From: Cobetia marina
Lineage (GTDB): Bacteria > Pseudomonadota > Gammaproteobacteria > Pseudomonadales > Halomonadaceae
DNA length: 64,000 nucleotides
Direction of reading: 5' to 3'
Assembly (NCBI RefSeq): GCF_001720485.1
Contig: NZ_CP017114.1
Span: 3,286,001 to 3,350,000, forward strand
Shown here piece after piece: positions 60,245-64,000 of this stretch. Both the position numbers and the translations under genes were made by a program. The notes under the pieces were generated by a model that had not been told where the DNA came from, ran no database searches, and was given only the letters and a program-made list of their open reading frames with translations. Numbering within the stretch: the first letter of the stretch is position 1; each line of letters begins with the position of its first letter.

Positions 60245-61698
60245 TGCAATGGGAAGTCGTAATCGGGCTTGAGGTTCACGCTCAGCTCGCCACCCAGTCA
60301 AAGATCTTCTCCGGCTCGTCCACCACCTACGGTGCCGAGCCCAACACCCAGGCCAGCGCCGTCGACCTCGGCCTGCCGGGCACCCTGCCGGTGCTCAACG
60401 AGCAGGCCGTGGCCATGGCCGTGCGCTTCGGCCTCGCCGTCAATGCCGCCGTGGCCGGCCGTTCGGTGTTCGAGCGCAAGAACTACTTCTACCCGGATCT
60501 GCCCAAGGGCTACCAGACCAGCCAGATGGATCAGCCCATCGTCGGGCCGGGTGAACTCGAGATCCTGCTCGAGGATGGCACGCGCAAGTCGATCCGCATC
60601 CACCATGCCCATCTCGAGGAAGACGCCGGCAAGTCGCTGCACGAAGACTTCCAGGGCATGACCGGCATCGACCTGAACCGTGCCGGCACACCGCTGCTGG
60701 AAATCGTCTCCGAGCCGGACATGCGCTCCGCCAAGGAAGCGGTGGCCTACGTCAAGGCGATCCACGCCATCGTGACGTACCTGGGCATCTCCGACGGCAA
60801 CATGGCCGAAGGTTCCCTGCGTTGCGACGTCAACGTCTCGGTGCGCCCCAAGGGGCAGGAAGCCTTCGGCACCCGCGCGGAGATCAAGAACGTCAACTCC
60901 TTCCGCTTCATCGAGCGCGCCATCCACTTCGAGGTGGAGCGTCAGATCGAGCTGATCGAGGACGGCGGCAAGGTCGTGCAGGAAACCCGCCTGTATGATC
61001 CGGATGCCGACGAGACGCGCAGCATGCGCACCAAGGAAGAAGCCAACGACTACCGCTACTTCCCGTGCCCGGACCTGCTGCCGGTGGAAGTCGACGACGC
61101 CTACATCGAACACCTGCGCCAGACTCTGCCCGAGCTGCCGGCCGAGAAGCGCGCACGCTTCGAGGGCGAACTGGGGCTGTCCGCCTATGATGCCAGCGTG
61201 CTGTCCGCCAGCCGTGAGATGGCCGACTTCTTCGAGGAAGTGAAGGATGTCTGCGGCGACGCCAAGCAAGCCGCCAACTGGGTGCAGGGCGAACTGGCCG
61301 GGCGTCTCAACAAGGAAAATCTCGACATCACCGTGAGCCCGGTCTCGGCAGCCCAGCTGGGGGGCCTGATCAAGCGTATCGTCGATGAGACCATCAACGG
61401 CAAGGCCGCCAAGCAGGTGTTCGCCGCGCTGTGGGATGGCGAAGGCGAGAGCGCCGACGAGATCATCGAGTCACGTGGCCTCAAGCAGGTCACGGACACC
61501 GGTGCCATCGAGGCAGTGGTCGACCAGGTGATCGCCGACAATCCGGCTCAGGTGACCCAGTATCAGGAAGCCGAACCGGACAAGCGTGGCAAGATGATCG
61601 GCTTCTTCGTCGGTCAGGTGATGAAGGCCTCACGCGGCACCGCCAACCCGCAACAGGTCAACAAGGTGCTCAAGGAAAAGCTGGACAGCCTCAGCTGA
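60244..61698 (+). CDS. gatB: GatB, kinase/transamidase subunit of Glu/Asp-tRNA amidotransferase
   Basis: Binds tRNA, phosphorylates the misacylated residue and amidates it. 484 residues: N-terminal [36 protein letters not shown] near residue 148, [14 protein letters not shown] near 275, and the C-terminal YqeY-like tail domain ending [20 protein letters not shown]. Co-translated with gatA. Confidence 0.97.
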   Translation: MQWEVVIGLEVHAQLATQSKIFSGSSTTYGAEPNTQASAVDLGLPGTLPVLNEQAVAMAVRFGLAVNAAVAGRSVFERKNYFYPDLPKGYQTSQMDQPIVGPGELEILLEDGTRKSIRIHHAHLEEDAGKSLHEDFQGMTGIDLNRAGTPLLEIVSEPDMRSAKEAVAYVKAIHAIVTYLGISDGNMAEGSLRCDVNVSVRPKGQEAFGTRAEIKNVNSFRFIERAIHFEVERQIELIEDGGKVVQETRLYDPDADETRSMRTKEEANDYRYFPCPDLLPVEVDDAYIEHLRQTLPELPAEKRARFEGELGLSAYDASVLSASREMADFFEEVKDVCGDAKQAANWVQGELAGRLNKENLDITVSPVSAAQLGGLIKRIVDETINGKAAKQVFAALWDGEGESADEIIESRGLKQVTDTGAIEAVVDQVIADNPAQVTQYQEAEPDKRGKMIGFFVGQVMKASRGTANPQQVNKVLKEKLDSLS

Positions 61699-61731
61699 TC
61701 CTGCGCCTCTGAGTCATCCTGTCGCTGCATG

Positions 61732-61768
61732 CAACGGCCAGTCACGGACATCCCGAGGCTGGCCGTTG
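61732..61768 (+). terminator. Possible gatB terminator
   Basis: CAACGGCCAG and CTGGCCGTTG, ten base pairs around a 17-base loop, about 35 bases after the gatB stop. No U-run. The right arm and flank (GGCCGTTGTCG) recur in the zapG terminator. Confidence 0.45.
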
Positions 61769-61824
61769 TCGCTCCAGGACTCAAGGCATTTCCAGTCAAT
61801 CGTCGCTTCGCGAAGGAAGTTCTG

Positions 61825-62376
61825 ATGGCAGATGATGTCGGTGCGCGCCTGCGGGCGCTGCGTACGCTGCGGGGCATCTCGCAACGCGAGCTGGCCAAGC
61901 GCTGTGGGGTGACCCATTCCAGCCTGTCACTGATCGAACAGGGCAAGGTCAGCCCCTCGGTCAGCTCACTGTCCAAGATTCTCGCCGCCATTCCCATGAG
62001 CATCGGTGATTTCTTCACCATGGAACTCGAGAACACCGCCAAGGTGTTCTATGGCGAAGAGGAACTGACGAACGTGGGCAGCGGGGAGGTGGTCTTCAAG
62101 CTGGTCGGGGCCAAGCGTCAGGATCGCAATCTGTCGTTCATGATCGAGACCTATCCGCCCGTCAGTGACACCGGCCGCGAGATGATCACCCATCAGGGAG
62201 AGGAAGCCGGTGTGGTCATCGAAGGCGAGATCGAGATCACCATCGGCAGCGACACCCGGGTATTGAAAGCCGGTGAAGCCTACTACTTCGATACCAATGT
62301 GCCGCATCGCTTTCGCAACATCGGCGAAGTCGAGTGCCGTCTGGTCAGCTGTGCGACGCCGGCGCGCATGTTCTAG
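61825..62376 (+). CDS. XRE-cupin transcription regulator, PuuR-like
   Basis: Helix-turn-helix regulator with a sensory cupin, the architecture of PuuR, which represses putrescine catabolism in E. coli. 183 residues: HTH about 6-62 (ISQRELAKRCGVTHSSLSLI), cupin about 110-180 (GEEAGVVIEGEIEITIG, YYFDTNVPHRFRN). Start 61825 has AAGGAA upstream. It faces a PuuC-like aldehyde dehydrogenase across a shared terminator, which supports a role in polyamine or aldehyde metabolism but does not prove it. Confidence 0.85.
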   Translation: MADDVGARLRALRTLRGISQRELAKRCGVTHSSLSLIEQGKVSPSVSSLSKILAAIPMSIGDFFTMELENTAKVFYGEEELTNVGSGEVVFKLVGAKRQDRNLSFMIETYPPVSDTGREMITHQGEEAGVVIEGEIEITIGSDTRVLKAGEAYYFDTNVPHRFRNIGEVECRLVSCATPARMF

Positions 62377-62411
62377 ACCTTGCGGCAAACACTTGCGGCA
62401 GATGACAACAG

Positions 62412-62443
62412 AAAAGAGGCCACGCGATCGCGTGGCCTCTTTT
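62412..62443. terminator. Bidirectional terminator between the regulator and the dehydrogenase
   Basis: Perfect 32-base palindrome, AAAAGAGGCCACGCGA then its complement, reading a GC stem and T4 on both strands. It ends both convergent genes. Confidence 0.85.
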
Positions 62444-62495
62444 CGTGCTGCACGGTGTTTCCGCCAACGCGTGACAGCCCGGTTCGGCCCGGTTT

Positions 62496-62540
62496 CAGTT
62501 CAGCCCAGCCCAGCCCAGTTCAGCCTAGCTCAGTCCAGCG
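62496..62540. repeat. Degenerate pentamer repeat across the dehydrogenase stop
   Basis: Nine contiguous five-base units of the CAGCC/CAGTT type (three exact CAGCC in a row). The run covers the last codons and the stop (62530-62532) of the dehydrogenase and the bases after it. Confidence 0.7.
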
Positions 62541-64000
62541 CGATCCAGACACTCTTGAGCTGGGTGTATTCCGCCAGCGAGTGATGGGACTTGTCGCGCC
62601 CGTTGCCGGACTGTTTCACGCCGCCAAAGGGCATGCTCTGATCGCCCCCCGCCCAGTTGTTGACGAAGACCTGGCCGGATTCGAGACGATGGGTCATGCG
62701 CATGATGCGGCCGATGTCCTGGCTCCAGAGCCCCGCCGCCAGTCCGAAATCACTGTCATTGGCCAGCGCCAGCGCCTCCTCTTCGGTCTCGAAACCGAAG
62801 ACCGACAGCACCGGCCCGAAGATTTCCTCACGGCCGATCACCATCTCGGGCGTGACGCCATCGAAGACCACCGGACGGATGAACAGCCCCGGCCCGGCAA
62901 CGTCTTCGCCGCCGGCACGCAGCACCGCCCCCTCCTCGATCCCCTTGCGGATGTAGCCCATCACGCGCTCATGCTGGGTGCTGTCGACCATCGCCCCCAT
63001 GAAGCTTGTCGGGTCCAGCGGGTCGCCCGGCTGCATGCGCTCGGCAGCCGCCACCACCTTGGCGACGAAGACGTCGCGGATCGAGTTTTCCACCAGCAGG
63101 CGGGAACCGGCGATGCAGACCTCGCCCTGGTTGTAGAAGATGGCGGCAGCGGCACTCTCCGCCACGCGATCCAGATCCGCGCAATCGGCGAACACGATGT
63201 TGGGGCTCTTGCCCCCGCACTCCAGGAAGACACGCTTCAGGTTCGACTGTCCGGCATACTGCATCAGCTGCTTGCCGACGGCGGTGGAACCGGTGAAGGC
63301 CAGACACTCGACGTCCATCGACAGGGCCAGCGCACGCCCGACGGTATGCCCGAAGCCCGGCAACACCTGGAAGACGCCACTCGGGATACCTGCCTCACGT
63401 GCGAGTGCCGCCAGACGCAGCGCTGACAGTGGTGACTTCTCCGACGGCTTGAGGATGACACTGTTGCCCGCGGCCAGCGCCGGCGCGACCTTCCAGGCCG
63501 TCATCATCAGCGGGAAGTTCCACGGCACGATGGAGGCCACCACCCCCAGCGGCTCGCGCAGCACCAGCCCCAGCACCTGCTCGCCGGTCGGCGCGACCTC
63601 GCCGTACAGCTTGTCGATGGACTCGGCCTGATGGCGGATCGAACCGATCGCTCCCGCCACATCATCCAGCGCGCTGGTGATCGGCTTGCCCATGTCGAGG
63701 GTATCCAGCAGCGCCAGCTCATCCTGGTGTCTCTCCATCAGGTCCGCCAGCCTGAGCAGCACGCCCTTGCGCTCGACAGGCGCCATGCGCGACCAGACAC
63801 CCCTCTTGAAGGCGGCGCGCGCATGCCGGACGGCGATCTCGGCATCGGCGCCGTCACAGCTGGCCACCTTCGCCAATCGTTTCCCAGTGGCCGGATTGAG
63901 GCACTCGAAGGTCTCGCCGCTGACCGCCGGCACGAAGTCATCGTTGATGAAGGCATTGCCTTGCAGTTGCGGCGTCAGACGGGCGGCGAGCGCCTGCCAA
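62530..64000 (-). CDS. Aldehyde dehydrogenase, PuuC-like (N-terminus cut by window edge)
   Basis: NAD(P)+-dependent aldehyde dehydrogenase closest to gamma-glutamyl-gamma-aminobutyraldehyde dehydrogenase, PuuC. The frame is open to the right edge (upstream codons read LQGNAFINDDF), so about ten or more N-terminal residues are missing. Motifs: VPWNFPLMMTAWK, nucleotide loop FTGSTAVGK, general-base Glu in LECGGKSPN, catalytic Cys in NQGEVCIAGSRL, and C-terminal PFGGVKQSGNGRDKS. The closest match to mind is PuuC (VWIALD end), and a PuuR-like gene adjoins, but other aldehyde substrates are possible. Confidence 0.88.
   Translation of the reverse strand, partial: WQALAARLTPQLQGNAFINDDFVPAVSGETFECLNPATGKRLAKVASCDGADAEIAVRHARAAFKRGVWSRMAPVERKGVLLRLADLMERHQDELALLDTLDMGKPITSALDDVAGAIGSIRHQAESIDKLYGEVAPTGEQVLGLVLREPLGVVASIVPWNFPLMMTAWKVAPALAAGNSVILKPSEKSPLSALRLAALAREAGIPSGVFQVLPGFGHTVGRALALSMDVECLAFTGSTAVGKQLMQYAGQSNLKRVFLECGGKSPNIVFADCADLDRVAESAAAAIFYNQGEVCIAGSRLLVENSIRDVFVAKVVAAAERMQPGDPLDPTSFMGAMVDSTQHERVMGYIRKGIEEGAVLRAGGEDVAGPGLFIRPVVFDGVTPEMVIGREEIFGPVLSVFGFETEEEALALANDSDFGLAAGLWSQDIGRIMRMTHRLESGQVFVNNWAGGDQSMPFGGVKQSGNGRDKSHHSLAEYTQLKSVWIALD

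Overview
The window is chromosomal core DNA from a GC-rich gammaproteobacterium. The gene order (dcw division cluster, rnpB, rsmI-lpoA-yraN, sspB-sspA-petCBA, rpsI-rplM, zapE, algW/degS, hisD-hisG-murA, mla, kds-lpt-rpoN-hpf-ptsN-rapZ-npr, pmbA/tldD, yhdP-rng-maf-mreDCB, gatCAB) is the one known from Pseudomonas and its relatives. Together with the protein sequences this suggests a halophilic or marine member of the Halomonas/Cobetia group. That placement is an inference; no 16S gene is present. I see no insertion sequence, prophage, CRISPR array, tRNA or rRNA. Coding density is high, and almost every gene is a recognisable housekeeping gene.

Layout. 1-11000 (minus strand): murG (cut by the left edge), ftsW, murD, mraY, murF, murE, ftsI, ftsL and rsmH, making and cross-linking the septal wall. 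11251-11608: RNase P RNA, in the place where mraZ would be expected to follow. 11721-16322: rsmI, then the divergent lpoA-yraN-diaA/gmhA-dolP group. 16430-23220 (minus): sspB, sspA, cytochrome bc1 (petC, petB, petA), rpsI-rplM and zapE. 23654-26577: zapG, a Nif3-like gene and a DegS/AlgW protease. 26720-33923 (minus): hisD, hisG, murA, ibaG and the Mla phospholipid transport genes. 34207-45121 (plus): a Ca/Na exchanger, kdsD, kdsC, lptC, lptA, lptB, rpoN, hpf, ptsN, rapZ, npr and mgtE. 45229-58102: pmbA, darP (plus), tldD, yhdP, rng, maf, mreD, mreC and mreB. 58345-64000: gatC-gatA-gatB, a PuuR-like regulator and a PuuC-like aldehyde dehydrogenase cut by the right edge.

The genes combine into an envelope-building region: peptidoglycan precursors (mur, mraY), septum (fts), elongation (mreBCD), LPS (kds, lpt), phospholipid balance (mla, yhdP, dolP) and envelope stress (degS). 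Mixed in are translation (rsmH, rsmI, rpsI, rplM, hpf, darP, gatCAB), RNA processing (rnpB, rng) and nitrogen-PTS signalling (rpoN, ptsN, rapZ, npr).

No undescribed multi-gene system is visible. The points most worth a second look are single-locus ones: a one-base frame break in a C7 run inside mgtE, a near-consensus sigma-54 promoter just upstream of rpoN itself, an ATC codon sitting where the MreC start should be, the absence of mraZ and hisC from their usual places, a strong terminator splitting mlaB from ibaG-murA, and several short tandem repeats sitting at gene 3' ends.
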